Shown here: positions 9,146 through 18,013 of the stretch, one piece after another
Layout of the letters: every line of letters starts with the position of its first letter
Position numbering within the stretch: the first letter of the stretch is position 1
NCBI GenBank assembly: GCA_902537895.1
Contig: CACBCU010000009.1
Location: 1 to 35,736 of the forward strand
Direction: 5' to 3'
DNA from: an uncultured Pelagibacteraceae bacterium
GTDB lineage: Bacteria > Pseudomonadota > Alphaproteobacteria > Pelagibacterales > Pelagibacteraceae
DNA: 35,736 nucleotides
Program-made: the position numbers and the translations under genes
The notes under the pieces: generated by a model
What the model was told of the DNA's origin: nothing
The model's input: the letters and a program-made list of their open reading frames with translations, nothing else
Database searches by the model: none

Positions 9146-9877
9146 GTGAGAAATTTATTTTTTTTACTTCTAATTATCCCTTTAACTTCGTGTAATAAAG
9201 GCGAACTTAATTGGCTAATCTTATCACCAAACAATATTGAAGGTTTAACAAATCTAAAGTTTCTATTAAGTGGTTTAACCACCACAATTTTTATTTCTTT
9301 AGTTTCAATTATTATCTCAATCTTCGTTGGATTAATTGTAGCTATACCATCATTAGCTAAAAATAAATTTTTAACTTATATCAATATTGGCTATGTTGAG
9401 ATTGTCAGGGCAATACCATTATTAGTATTAATATTATGGATCTATTATGGACTACCAATAATGACGGGTATTAGCTTTAGTCCATTTGTATCTGGCATTA
9501 TTGCACTATCTATAAGTGAAAGTGCGTTTCAAGCAGAAATTTTTAGAGCAGGCATAAACTCTATCAAGAAGTCCCAGTGGGAGGCTGGAAGTTCGTTGGG
9601 ATTAAATTTTGTCAAAAAATTAAAGCTTGTTATTCTTCCCCAGGCTATCAAAAATATTTTACCTGCAATAGGAAATCAATTTGTCTATGTCTTAAAAATG
9701 TCTTCTTTAGTTTCAATTATAGGCATTGGTGATTTGACAAGAAAAGCTAATGAACTTGTTGTTACAACCTATCGCCCGCTTGAAATATATACATTTTTAA
9801 TTCTTGAGTATTTAGTTTTAATATTAATTGTTTCCTATTTAGTGAGAAAATTTGAAAAAAAATTGCAAAAGGATTAA
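9146..9877 (+). CDS. Polar amino acid type ABC transporter permease (HisM/GlnP family)
   Basis: 243 residues with about five hydrophobic membrane segments after the N-terminal one. The ABC-permease EAA loop reads EAGSSLGLNFVKKLKLVILPQAI, followed by NQFVYVLKMSSLVSIIGIGDL, typical of the His/Glu/Gln/Arg permease family. The start is GTG at 9146 inside a run of six G; upstream the frame hits a stop at 9125-9127, so no earlier start is possible. The first residues (MRNLFFLLLIIPLTSCNKGE) look like a lipoprotein signal with an LTSC box, odd for a permease. It should dimerise or pair with another permease and needs an ATPase; none is encoded here. Its stop overlaps the convergent nuclease gene by 4 bases. 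Confidence 0.9.
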   Translation: MRNLFFLLLIIPLTSCNKGELNWLILSPNNIEGLTNLKFLLSGLTTTIFISLVSIIISIFVGLIVAIPSLAKNKFLTYINIGYVEIVRAIPLLVLILWIYYGLPIMTGISFSPFVSGIIALSISESAFQAEIFRAGINSIKKSQWEAGSSLGLNFVKKLKLVILPQAIKNILPAIGNQFVYVLKMSSLVSIIGIGDLTRKANELVVTTYRPLEIYTFLILEYLVLILIVSYLVRKFEKKLQKD

Positions 9878-10401
9878 TTTTTTTTTCTATAATCCCAAGG
9901 CATTTCAAAAGTACCAGCCCATAAACCTAATTTGTCTTTTTTTGCTATATCTTCATGTGCAACATATTTTTTTGAGTATTTTCTATATGCAACAGCATAA
10001 CCATATCGAACCATCCAAGCATTAATGTTAGTCTTGCCCTTAAAACATTCTGCGATAAATCTTTTATATCTATCTTTATTTTTCCATTTACAACTCATAA
10101 ATTGATTGTTAATTTTTTTTTTGAGCCTATTAGTAGAAATCTCACCGCAAAAATAATCTTTATTAAATGAAAGGAAAGAAATTGTAAGCCAAATTTTTTG
10201 ACATTTTTGATCTCGTTCTGGAGCATCAATTCCAAAAAGACGAATTTTCTTTTTATTTATTAAAATTGTGTCACCATCAATAACTTTTGCAATACCTGTA
10301 ATAATTTTTAACTCTTTAGCTTTAAGATTTTCTGGGCTAGTTAAAAGAATGACTATATGTAAACTAATTAATAAAAAGACTCTTATTTTGTTTAAAAACA
10401 T
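9874..10401 (-). CDS. Exported thermonuclease-like (SNase-domain) nuclease
   Basis: 175 residues. An N-terminal hydrophobic stretch (about residues 7-22, IRVFLLISLHIVILLT) looks like a signal peptide, so export is likely. The staphylococcal-nuclease fold signatures are VIDGDTILINKKKIRLFGID followed by APERDQKC (Asp, Arg and Glu of the active site), and the C-terminal VRYGYAVAYRKYSKKY with LGLWAGTF. Probably a calcium-dependent nuclease acting outside the cytoplasm. The only in-frame start that keeps the signal peptide is the ATG at 10399-10401, which forces a 38-base overlap with the upstream MATE gene. Last gene of the gatC operon. Confidence 0.88.
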   Translation of the reverse strand: MFLNKIRVFLLISLHIVILLTSPENLKAKELKIITGIAKVIDGDTILINKKKIRLFGIDAPERDQKCQKIWLTISFLSFNKDYFCGEISTNRLKKKINNQFMSCKWKNKDRYKRFIAECFKGKTNINAWMVRYGYAVAYRKYSKKYVAHEDIAKKDKLGLWAGTFEMPWDYRKKN

Positions 10402-11734
10402 TATTTAAGAAATATCCAATAAACATCAAAACTGCAATTCCCATTAACCAATTTGTTACAAATATAGTGTAAAAAATGTCCTCATAATCACCTCCTCTAA
10501 TATTAATTACATACCATAAACTAAAAAAAGGAAGGGCTGTTAATCTTAAAACACTCATATAAAGACTATAAAGAGGTTTTTTTACTGCTTGAAATACTGC
10601 AGTAGTAATAAAGAACACTGGATAGATAGGACCAATCAATGCTGCAACTTTTAGGTAAATTGCACCATGTTTTACTGCCTCTGAATTGTCCGTAAATAAT
10701 GAAACTAAAAATTCTGCTCCAATAAAAATTATTATTCCTGCACAAATCATGAAAGATGAGCCAAATAGTAAAGCTTTTTTATATAATTCTCTAAGTCGAT
10801 CATAATTTTTTGCCCCAAAGTTTTGTCCACCAATAGATAAAACAGCTGTATTCAAGCCTATAACAGGTAGTAAAAAAACTTGTTCAATTCTTAGGGCAGC
10901 GCCATAACCGGCGGTTGCGAGATCTCCAAATTGACCAATAAAATAAAGAATATTAAACAAACCCACACCAATTAATAACATACTAAACATGACAGGTATG
11001 GTTTGATAAACTAACTCACCCAAAAGATTAAATTTAGGAATAAAGCATTCAAGTTTTAGGTATTGTTTTAACTCACAACAATATACCTTATGCGCCAGAT
11101 AAAGCAGACCAGTAAATTGAGCAACAACTGTGGCTATTGCTAAACCTGCTATGCCAAAAGCAGGAACAAATCCATATCCAAAAATAAATAAAGGATTTAA
11201 AAAAATATTTAAAAAGAAAGTAAATATCAAAACATTTCTATAACTTTTAGTATCTCCTTGAGCATTTAAAGTCCCATTTAAGGAAATTTGTATTAAAACA
11301 ATAATTGTTCCATAAAAAATAATATCTAAATATTCTCTTGATAAAGTAATTCCATCCGGGTCAGACCCCATTAATGACAGTAAGAAATCTGAAACGTTTA
11401 AACCAAAGAAGGTAACAAGAACAGATAAAAAAATTGCAAAAATTATCGATTGAGCAATAAATAATGAAGCTTTTTTTTTATTATTAGCTCCTAAATTATT
11501 ACCTATTAATGTATTTGTACCAGCTGTTAAACCAACACCTATGGCAATTATAGTAAAGTAAATTGGAAAAGATTTTGCAATTGCTGCTATTGCTTCAGCT
11601 GATATTCTACCTGCGAACCATGTGTCGACTAAATTATAAAAAGTTTGAAATAACGAACCCACACTTGCTGGGATTGTGACTTTCCTTAATAAAAACCATA
11701 TTGGGTCCTTGGTAAGTTTAAGAGATTGTGGCAA
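10364..11734 (-). CDS. MATE family efflux transporter
   Basis: 456 residues with about 12 hydrophobic segments, the usual MATE/NorM length. The opening segment IPASVGSLFQTFYNLVDTWFAG is characteristic of the family, as are the conserved GxGxG-type turns in the first half (GVGLTAGTNTLIG, LGANNKKKA). It exports organic cations or other small molecules using an Na+ or H+ gradient; the substrate cannot be told from sequence. The start is TTG at 11732-11734, supported by a Shine-Dalgarno AGGA six bases upstream (11741-11744) that overlaps the end of trhO. It overlaps the downstream nuclease gene by 38 bases. Confidence 0.92.
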   Translation of the reverse strand: MPQSLKLTKDPIWFLLRKVTIPASVGSLFQTFYNLVDTWFAGRISAEAIAAIAKSFPIYFTIIAIGVGLTAGTNTLIGNNLGANNKKKASLFIAQSIIFAIFLSVLVTFFGLNVSDFLLSLMGSDPDGITLSREYLDIIFYGTIIVLIQISLNGTLNAQGDTKSYRNVLIFTFFLNIFLNPLFIFGYGFVPAFGIAGLAIATVVAQFTGLLYLAHKVYCCELKQYLKLECFIPKFNLLGELVYQTIPVMFSMLLIGVGLFNILYFIGQFGDLATAGYGAALRIEQVFLLPVIGLNTAVLSIGGQNFGAKNYDRLRELYKKALLFGSSFMICAGIIIFIGAEFLVSLFTDNSEAVKHGAIYLKVAALIGPIYPVFFITTAVFQAVKKPLYSLYMSVLRLTALPFFSLWYVINIRGGDYEDIFYTIFVTNWLMGIAVLMFIGYFLNNVFKQNKSLFIN

Positions 11735-11745
11735 ATTAATTCCTA

Positions 11746-12651
11746 CTAATATTCTTTTTGAAAATTATATTTTTTTCCTGATAACTTCGCTTTATATATC
11801 TGACTTTGCCTCATTCTAAAACGAGATTTTTGTTTTTTAGTGAGTTTACCATAACAACTTGGACAAGATACACCCTCCTCGTACATTTTAGATTTTTTAT
11901 CTTTTAATGAAATTGGTTTTCTGCATCCGCTGCAAACCGAATACGAGCCCTGTAATAAGCCATGTTTTAAACTGACTCGATTATCAAAAACAAAGCACTC
12001 CCCTTTCCATAAACTATCCTTTTTTTTGATTTTTTTTAAGTAATTTAGTATGCCTCCTTTTAATTGATAAACATTTTCAAAACCCTTTTTTTTTAAAAAT
12101 ACAGAAGCTTTTTCACACCTAATACCACCAGTGCAAAACATAGCGATAGGCTGTTGCTTTTTTAATCGTTTTAAATATTTTGGAAAATCCCTAAAATTAT
12201 CTACATTAGGATTAAAAGCATTTTTAAAAGATCCCACTTTGTTTTCAAAAGGTTTTCTCGCATCTAATAAAAATGTTTCTTTACTTTTAATTAGCTTATT
12301 CCATTTGTTTGGCTCTATACGATTATCAATTTTTTGAATTTCATTTTTTATATTTAAACTCATTGGTACTAACTCTTTTTTGATTTTTATTTTTGGTTTA
12401 TGATAAGGTTGAAAGTTGCTATGTGACTTGTTAAAACTATTAAACTTTTTTAATTTAAAAATAGTCTTAATTTTTCTAATTGTTTCATTTAAATCTTTAT
12501 TTTTTCCAGATAAAGATCCATTGACTCCTTCTCTAGAAATTATAATTGTTCCTCTAATATTTTTTTTAAGAAGAAGATTATTTAATAATTTTTTATTTTT
12601 ATTTAAATTATTAATTTGTTTGAATTTATAAAAACCAAATACTGTAAACAT
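11746..12651 (-). CDS. trhO: tRNA uridine(34) hydroxylase TrhO (rhodanese family)
   Basis: 301 residues. TrhO uses O2 to turn U34 of certain tRNAs into 5-hydroxyuridine, the first step towards cmo5U/mo5U wobble bases. An N-terminal acylphosphatase-like region (RGTIIISREGVNGSLSG) precedes the rhodanese domain with MFCTGGIRCEKAS; Cys173 and Cys179 match the CxGGxRC active loop of the YceA/TrhO family. A C-terminal cysteine pair region (CSGCRKPI, CPSCYGKL) suggests a zinc site. It shares one base with the O-methyltransferase stop (TAATG), so it is translationally coupled inside the gatCAB operon. Confidence 0.93.
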   Translation of the reverse strand: MFTVFGFYKFKQINNLNKNKKLLNNLLLKKNIRGTIIISREGVNGSLSGKNKDLNETIRKIKTIFKLKKFNSFNKSHSNFQPYHKPKIKIKKELVPMSLNIKNEIQKIDNRIEPNKWNKLIKSKETFLLDARKPFENKVGSFKNAFNPNVDNFRDFPKYLKRLKKQQPIAMFCTGGIRCEKASVFLKKKGFENVYQLKGGILNYLKKIKKKDSLWKGECFVFDNRVSLKHGLLQGSYSVCSGCRKPISLKDKKSKMYEEGVSCPSCYGKLTKKQKSRFRMRQSQIYKAKLSGKKYNFQKEY

Positions 12652-13301
12652 TAAACTTTCCTACAAACACTCATTCCATCACCAAAAGGCACAATTACTT
12701 TCTCTATCCGTTTGTCTTTTGATATAAAATTATTCAGTTCCCTTATATTTTTTGTAAATTTATCATTTATTCTTTTATCAACTACTTCTCCATGCCATAA
12801 TACATTATCAATTATTACTAAACCTCCTTGATTTAATAAGTCTAAAGAAATTTCATAATACTTTTTATAATTCATTTTATCTGCATCTATAAAAACTAAA
12901 TCAAATTTTTTATTTCTAATCTTAATTAGAGATTCTAAGGCTGGTTTTATAATTGTCTTTATCTTATGATTTTGTTCAGCTTTTTTAAAAAAATTAACAG
13001 CAATTTTGTTAGTCTCTCTATTTTTATCTAAAGCAATAATTTCTCCATTATCAGGTAAAGCTAATGCCATGGATAATGTACTTAGACCAGTGAAGGTTCC
13101 GATTTCTAATACTTTCTTAATTTTAGAAACTTTAATAATTAAATGAAGAAATTGACATTGAGATATTGATATTTGCATTTTTTTAGTATCACCTAATTTA
13201 AGATTATAATTAATGATTTCCTTTTGTACTGGATGAAGTTTTAAACCATGTTTTAATATATAATCTTGTAGATGCTTTGTAATATTAAGGTCAGAACCCA
13301 T
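12651..13301 (-). CDS. Class I SAM-dependent O-methyltransferase
   Basis: 216 residues, COMT/caffeoyl-CoA O-methyltransferase-like. The SAM motif VLEIGTFTGLSTLSMALALP is followed by EIIALDKNRE, FDLVFIDADKMNYKKYYE and the metal-associated GGLVIIDNVLWHGEVVD, all typical of the O-methyltransferase_3 family. The substrate is unknown; candidates are small catechol-like compounds or tRNA wobble derivatives (related TrmR proteins methylate ho5U34). Its one-base overlap with trhO makes a tRNA role attractive but unproven. gatB ends 5 bases upstream. Confidence 0.88.
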   Translation of the reverse strand: MGSDLNITKHLQDYILKHGLKLHPVQKEIINYNLKLGDTKKMQISISQCQFLHLIIKVSKIKKVLEIGTFTGLSTLSMALALPDNGEIIALDKNRETNKIAVNFFKKAEQNHKIKTIIKPALESLIKIRNKKFDLVFIDADKMNYKKYYEISLDLLNQGGLVIIDNVLWHGEVVDKRINDKFTKNIRELNNFISKDKRIEKVIVPFGDGMSVCRKV

Positions 13302-13306
13302 AACCC

Positions 13307-14782
13307 TTATAATTTTTTTTTTAAGATCTCATTAATTAATTGAGGATTGGCTTTTCCACCAGAGGCTTTCATAGCTTGACCTACAAAAAAACCAAAAAGT
13401 TTTTCTTTGCCCTGCTTGTATTCAATAGCTTTTTCTCTATTATTGTTAATTATCTTATCTATCAATTCCTCTAATGCTTTTGGATCGCTTTGTTGTTTTA
13501 AGCCTTTTTCTTCCACAATTTTTTGAGGATCTTCATCATTCTTTAACATTAGTTCAAAAACTGTTTTAGCAATTTTTCCTGAGATTGTTCCATTCTTAAT
13601 TAAATTTACTAATATTGCCAAATTTTTTGCACTTACAGGGCTTTGTGTAATTTCTAAATTTTTACTATTTAAAACAGCAAAAAGCTCTCCGGTAATCCAG
13701 TTAACTGCAAGTTTCATATCTTTATTCTTGCCCATTTTTGCTACAACTTCCTCAAAATATTTTGCTATTTCTATATCAGAAACTAAGATTGTTGCCTCAT
13801 AAGCTGATAACTTAAATTCATTAATAAATCTTTTCTTCTTATCATCAGGTAACTCTGGAATTTCACTTTTAAGTTTATTAACAAATTCGTCTGAGACTTC
13901 TAATGGTAATAAATCTGGATCAGGGAAATATCTATAGTCATGAGCATCTTCTTTCGATCTCATTGATCTTGTCTCATTTTTCTTAGTGTCAAATAATCTA
14001 GTCTCCTGATCAATTATTTTACCTTCTTCAATTAGATCAACTTGTCTGTTAGCCTCATATTCTATAGCCATTTGCATAAATTTAATTGAGTTTACATTTT
14101 TAATTTCACATCTTGTTCCAAACTCTTTTGACCCTTTTTCCCTTACGGATACATTAACATCTGCTCTTAATGATCCTTCTTGCATATTGCCATCACAAGT
14201 TCCTAAATATCTCATGATTGATCTCAATTTTTTTATATATATACTTACTTCATCTGGGGACCTAAGGTCAGGTTTACTTACAATCTCCATTAAAGCTACT
14301 CCTGATCTATTCAAATCAACAAAAGTATTTTGAGGATCTAAATCATGTATACTCTTTCCTGCATCTTGTTCTAAATGTAATCTTTCTATACCTACTTCTT
14401 TATGGCCATCAGGCAAATCTATAATTACTTTACCCTCACCCACTATTGGATCTTTAAATTGTGAAATTTGATATCCTTGTGGTAAATCTGCATAAAAATA
14501 ATTTTTTCTATCAAAAACTGAACGTTTATTTATTTTTGCATTAAGACCTATACCAGTTTTTATTGCTTGTTTAACACAAAATTCATTTATTACGGGTAGC
14601 ATACCTGGAAAAGCTGCATCAACTAAACTTACTTGAGTATTAGGTTCAGCACCAAATTTTGTAGCAGATGTAGAAAACAATTTTGATTTGGATAATACTT
14701 GAGCATGAACTTCTAAACCTATTACAACTTCGTATTGATTATCTCTACGATTAATTAAATATTCTCGAATCTTTTTACTCAT
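13307..14782 (-). CDS. gatB: Asp-tRNA(Asn)/Glu-tRNA(Gln) amidotransferase subunit B
   Basis: 491 residues, full length. It binds the misacylated tRNA and activates the acyl carboxylate with ATP. Signatures: [54 protein letters not shown] and [15 protein letters not shown], followed by the C-terminal YqeY-like tail ([17 protein letters not shown]). Its ATG overlaps the gatA stop (ATGA). Confidence 0.98.
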   Translation of the reverse strand: MSKKIREYLINRRDNQYEVVIGLEVHAQVLSKSKLFSTSATKFGAEPNTQVSLVDAAFPGMLPVINEFCVKQAIKTGIGLNAKINKRSVFDRKNYFYADLPQGYQISQFKDPIVGEGKVIIDLPDGHKEVGIERLHLEQDAGKSIHDLDPQNTFVDLNRSGVALMEIVSKPDLRSPDEVSIYIKKLRSIMRYLGTCDGNMQEGSLRADVNVSVREKGSKEFGTRCEIKNVNSIKFMQMAIEYEANRQVDLIEEGKIIDQETRLFDTKKNETRSMRSKEDAHDYRYFPDPDLLPLEVSDEFVNKLKSEIPELPDDKKKRFINEFKLSAYEATILVSDIEIAKYFEEVVAKMGKNKDMKLAVNWITGELFAVLNSKNLEITQSPVSAKNLAILVNLIKNGTISGKIAKTVFELMLKNDEDPQKIVEEKGLKQQSDPKALEELIDKIINNNREKAIEYKQGKEKLFGFFVGQAMKASGGKANPQLINEILKKKL

Positions 14783-16236
14783 TTAATCCACCAATCAGTA
14801 ATTTTATTCTTAAAATTTATTTTTTCCTCCATTGCAAATGCAATATTCAATATATTTTGTTCATCGAAGGCTTTACCAATTATTTGTAAACCAAGGGGAT
14901 AACCTTTTGCGTCATGACCTGCAGGAATTGAAATACCTGGTAAACCAGCTAAATTAACAGGTACTGTAAATATATCGTTGAGATACATAGAAACAGGATC
15001 GTTAGTTTTTTCACCAATTTTGAAAGCTGAGCTAGGTGTAGATGGTGTTAAAATTGCGTCCACTTTTTTATATGCTTCATCAAAATCATTTTTAATTAAT
15101 CTTCTAACCTTTTGAGCTTTTAAATAATATGCATCATAATACCCTGAAGATAGGACATAAGTTCCAATCATAATCCTTCTTTGAACTTCTGCACCAAAAC
15201 CTTCCGACCTAGTTTTTTCATACATATCAATTAAATTTTCACCATCTGCTCTATATCCATACTTAACACCGTCATATCTTGCTAAATTTGAAGATGCTTC
15301 GGCTGGAGCAACTATATAATAAGTTGGCAGAGCATAACTAGTATGTGGAAGTGAAATGTTTATAATTTCTGCACCACAATCTTTTACATATTCAATACCT
15401 TTTTGCCAGAGGTCCTCAATTTCTTTAGGCATACCATCAACTCTATATTCTTTTGGTATTCCAATTTTTTTTCCTTTAATATTATTAGTAAGATCTTTAC
15501 TATAATGACTTCTTTTAAAATCTATTGAAGTTGAATCTTTCGTATCAAAACTACTGATTACTTCCTGAAGTAAAGCACAATCTTTAACATTTTGTGCCAT
15601 TGGTCCTGCTTGATCTAAGGAAGAAGCAAAAGCAACAATTCCATATCTTGAACAACTACCATAGGTTGGTTTTAAACCGACCGTTCCAGTAAAAGAAGCT
15701 GGCTGCCTTATTGATCCACCGGTATCTGTACCAATTGTAATCGGTGTTAATTGTCCTGCAACTGCAGAGGCAGATCCCCCAGAGGAACCGCCTGGTACTA
15801 AATCTTTATCAATAGGATTTTGGACATTGCCATAAAAACTAGTCTCATTCGAGGAGCCCATTGCAAACTCATCACAATTTAACTTACCTAAAAGAATTGC
15901 ACCTTCACTCCAAATATTTTCTGTTACCGTTGACTCATAAGTTGGCACGAAATTATTTAAAATTTTGCTACCAGCAGTTGTTTTGACATTCTTTGTGCAA
16001 AATAAATCTTTAACAGCCATTGGAATACCAGGTAATTTTAAATTTAAATTGGGTTTTTGATCAAATTTTTTTGCTTTATCTAAAGCGGATGTGAAGTCTT
16101 CGGTAATAAAAGCATTAAGCACTTTTGATTTTTCAGATCTTTCAATAAAGGCTTTCGTAACCTCTGATGAAGAAAGCTTTTTATTTTTAATACTTTCAAC
16201 TAACTCTGTTAAAGATTGTTTTGTTATATCTGACAT
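14779..16236 (-). CDS. gatA: Asp-tRNA(Asn)/Glu-tRNA(Gln) amidotransferase subunit A
   Basis: 485 residues from the ATG at 16236; a GTG directly before it (16239) is also possible. It is the amidase that releases ammonia from glutamine for GatB. The amidase-signature triad is intact: Lys76 (PMAVKDLF), cis-Ser151 ([11 protein letters not shown]) and nucleophile Ser175 ([14 protein letters not shown]). The ATG shares a base with the gatC stop (TGATG), and the 3' end overlaps gatB by 4 bases. The complete trimer suggests that Gln-tRNA and/or Asn-tRNA is made indirectly. Confidence 0.98.
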   Translation of the reverse strand: MSDITKQSLTELVESIKNKKLSSSEVTKAFIERSEKSKVLNAFITEDFTSALDKAKKFDQKPNLNLKLPGIPMAVKDLFCTKNVKTTAGSKILNNFVPTYESTVTENIWSEGAILLGKLNCDEFAMGSSNETSFYGNVQNPIDKDLVPGGSSGGSASAVAGQLTPITIGTDTGGSIRQPASFTGTVGLKPTYGSCSRYGIVAFASSLDQAGPMAQNVKDCALLQEVISSFDTKDSTSIDFKRSHYSKDLTNNIKGKKIGIPKEYRVDGMPKEIEDLWQKGIEYVKDCGAEIINISLPHTSYALPTYYIVAPAEASSNLARYDGVKYGYRADGENLIDMYEKTRSEGFGAEVQRRIMIGTYVLSSGYYDAYYLKAQKVRRLIKNDFDEAYKKVDAILTPSTPSSAFKIGEKTNDPVSMYLNDIFTVPVNLAGLPGISIPAGHDAKGYPLGLQIIGKAFDEQNILNIAFAMEEKINFKNKITDWWIK

Positions 16237-16523
16237 CACTCAATAACCTTAGGTACAACAAAATAATCTTCATTATCTTGAGGAGAATTCTTAATTATTT
16301 GTTCTCTGATATTTTTACTTTGAACCTCATCAGACCTCAATTTTAATGTTGTTTCTGCGATAGAGGTTAACGGTTTTACATTCTCTGTTTTTAATTCATT
16401 AAGCTTTTCAATAAAATCAAAAATTGAATTTAAATCACCAACTAATTTTTTAGCCCTTTGGTCATCAACTGAGATTCTTGATAATTTAGAAATATGTTTT
16501 ATTGTTTTAAGATCTATGCTCAT
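16236..16523 (-). CDS. gatC: Asp-tRNA(Asn)/Glu-tRNA(Gln) amidotransferase subunit C
   Basis: 95 residues, standard length. Small wrapping subunit that stabilises GatA on GatB. Signatures: [14 protein letters not shown] at the N-terminus, [22 protein letters not shown] in the middle (helix plus linker) and the C-terminal [13 protein letters not shown]. First gene of a seven-gene minus-strand operon. Divergent from ruvX across 50 bases. Confidence 0.96.
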   Translation of the reverse strand: MSIDLKTIKHISKLSRISVDDQRAKKLVGDLNSIFDFIEKLNELKTENVKPLTSIAETTLKLRSDEVQSKNIREQIIKNSPQDNEDYFVVPKVIE

Positions 16524-16563
16524 ATGCTATTTAAATAAGACGAAAACTATCATTTAAGTTTAA

Positions 16564-16569
16564 ATTATA
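16564..16569 (-). promoter_or_regulatory. Candidate -10 box for the gatC operon
   Basis: A perfect TATAAT on the minus strand, about 41 bases before the gatC start, in the 50-base gap between gatC and ruvX. No convincing -35 is seen at 17-18 bases upstream (the ruvX start region). On the plus strand the same bases give TATACA (16566-16571), only two bases before the ruvX ATG. Confidence 0.4.
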
Positions 16570-16573
16570 CAAT

Positions 16574-17029
16574 ATGGTGACATTAGATGAATTCAAAAAA
16601 AAACACACAGATAAGTGTAGATTAATAGGATTAGACCTTGGTTCTAAAAGAATCGGCGTTTCAATATGTGATGAGAAGCAATTAGTTGCAACACCATTTA
16701 GAACTATTGTCAAAACTTCGTCTGAAAAACTAATAATAGAATTAAAGGAAATTATTAAGGAAAACAATATAGGAGGTATCATAATTGGAAATCCTCTTAA
16801 TATGGATGGTTCATCAGGCAGATCAACTCAATCAATTAAAGACGTGTCTAAAAACATACAAAAGAATATTAATATACCTGTTTGCTTATGGGATGAAAGG
16901 TTATCAACAGTTGGGGCTTTCAATTTGTCAAGCCAATTGGACGTAAATGTTACAAAAAGGGAAAAAAAAATCGATGAGAATGCAGCTGCATTTATTTTAC
17001 AGGGTGCAATTGATTTTTTAAATAATTAA
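16574..17029 (+). CDS. ruvX: Holliday junction resolvase-like RuvX (YqgF)
   Basis: 151 residues, family length. RNase H-like fold: LIGLDLGSKRIGVSICD carries the first catalytic Asp, VCLWDERLSTVGA the central Glu region, and KIDENAAAFILQGAIDFL the last acidic residue. In well-studied homologues it processes the 5' end of pre-16S rRNA or acts on recombination junctions; the role here is inferred from family. Start ATG at 16574. pyrB follows after 42 bases on the same strand. Confidence 0.93.
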   Translation: MVTLDEFKKKHTDKCRLIGLDLGSKRIGVSICDEKQLVATPFRTIVKTSSEKLIIELKEIIKENNIGGIIIGNPLNMDGSSGRSTQSIKDVSKNIQKNINIPVCLWDERLSTVGAFNLSSQLDVNVTKREKKIDENAAAFILQGAIDFLNN

Positions 17030-17032
17030 TAC

Positions 17033-17061
17033 TTGCTATTGTAAAGAATTATAGTTATAGA
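17033..17061 (+). promoter_or_regulatory. Candidate promoter for pyrB
   Basis: TTGCTA (17033-17038), a 17-base spacer, then TATAGA (17056-17061) in the ruvX-pyrB gap. Predicted transcription start is about 17068, only a few bases before the pyrB ATG at 17072. This argues against the in-frame TTG at 17063 as start. Read by eye. Confidence 0.35.
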
Positions 17062-17071
17062 GTTGGTTTTA

Positions 17072-18013
17072 ATGGCAATACCAACTAATAAAGCTATTAA
17101 AATTTCCCAAAAACACTTGTTAGGAATCCAAGATTTATCAATAAATGATGTCAATTTAATACTTGATGAAGCTAAAGACTTTATAAAGGTTAATCAAAGT
17201 AAAAACAAAAAAATAGATGTGCTAAAAGGTAAAACTCAAATAAATTTATTTTTTGAGCCATCCACAAGAACACAAAGCTCTTTTGAACTTGCAGGAAAAA
17301 GACTTGGAGCTGATGTAATGTCTATGAACATTAGTAATTCAGCCATAAAAAAAGGTGAAACGTTAATTGATACTGCAATGACATTAAACGCAATGCATCC
17401 AGATATTATTGTCATTAGACATCAAGATTCTGGTGCATGTAATTTACTCTCACAAAAAGTTAATTGTGCGGTTTTAAATGCAGGTGATGGTAGGCGTGAG
17501 CATCCAACACAAGCTTTACTTGATGCTTTAACAATTATTAACCGTAAAAAAAAAATAGAGGGTTTAAAAATAGCAATTTGCGGAGATATATTACATTCTA
17601 GAGTGGCTAGATCAAATATCTATTTACTAAATATGCTTGGAGCCGAGGTAAATATTATTGCACCAACTAATTTAATGCCCAAAGAAATAGATAGATTTGG
17701 CGTGAACCCTTTTACTGATATGAAAAAAGGATTAAAGGATTGTGATATCGTTATGATGTTAAGATTACAAAATGAAAGAATGAGCAGTTCATATCTTTCA
17801 TCAAACAGAGAATATTATGAATATTTTGGACTAACACCTGATAAATTGGAATATGCAAAATCAGATGCTTTAATAATGCATCCAGGTCCAATGAATAGAG
17901 GTATCGAAATAGATACAATTCTTGCAGACGATATTAATAAAAGCGTAATTAAAGAACAAGTTGAACTTGGTGTTGCAGTAAGAATGGCTTGTTTAAAAAT
18001 ATTTTGTATATAA
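17072..18013 (+). CDS. pyrB: Aspartate carbamoyltransferase catalytic subunit
   Basis: 313 residues from the ATG at 17072 (an in-frame TTG at 17063 is less likely). Condenses carbamoyl phosphate with aspartate, the first committed step of pyrimidine synthesis. The carbamoyl-phosphate loop [20 protein letters not shown] has Ser64-Thr-Arg-Thr. [15 protein letters not shown] and [11 protein letters not shown] are also family signatures. No pyrI regulatory gene is nearby. The next gene, a dihydroorotase-like gene, starts directly at the following base, as in bacteria where ATCase needs a dihydroorotase-like partner for assembly. Confidence 0.97.
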   Translation: MAIPTNKAIKISQKHLLGIQDLSINDVNLILDEAKDFIKVNQSKNKKIDVLKGKTQINLFFEPSTRTQSSFELAGKRLGADVMSMNISNSAIKKGETLIDTAMTLNAMHPDIIVIRHQDSGACNLLSQKVNCAVLNAGDGRREHPTQALLDALTIINRKKKIEGLKIAICGDILHSRVARSNIYLLNMLGAEVNIIAPTNLMPKEIDRFGVNPFTDMKKGLKDCDIVMMLRLQNERMSSSYLSSNREYYEYFGLTPDKLEYAKSDALIMHPGPMNRGIEIDTILADDINKSVIKEQVELGVAVRMACLKIFCI

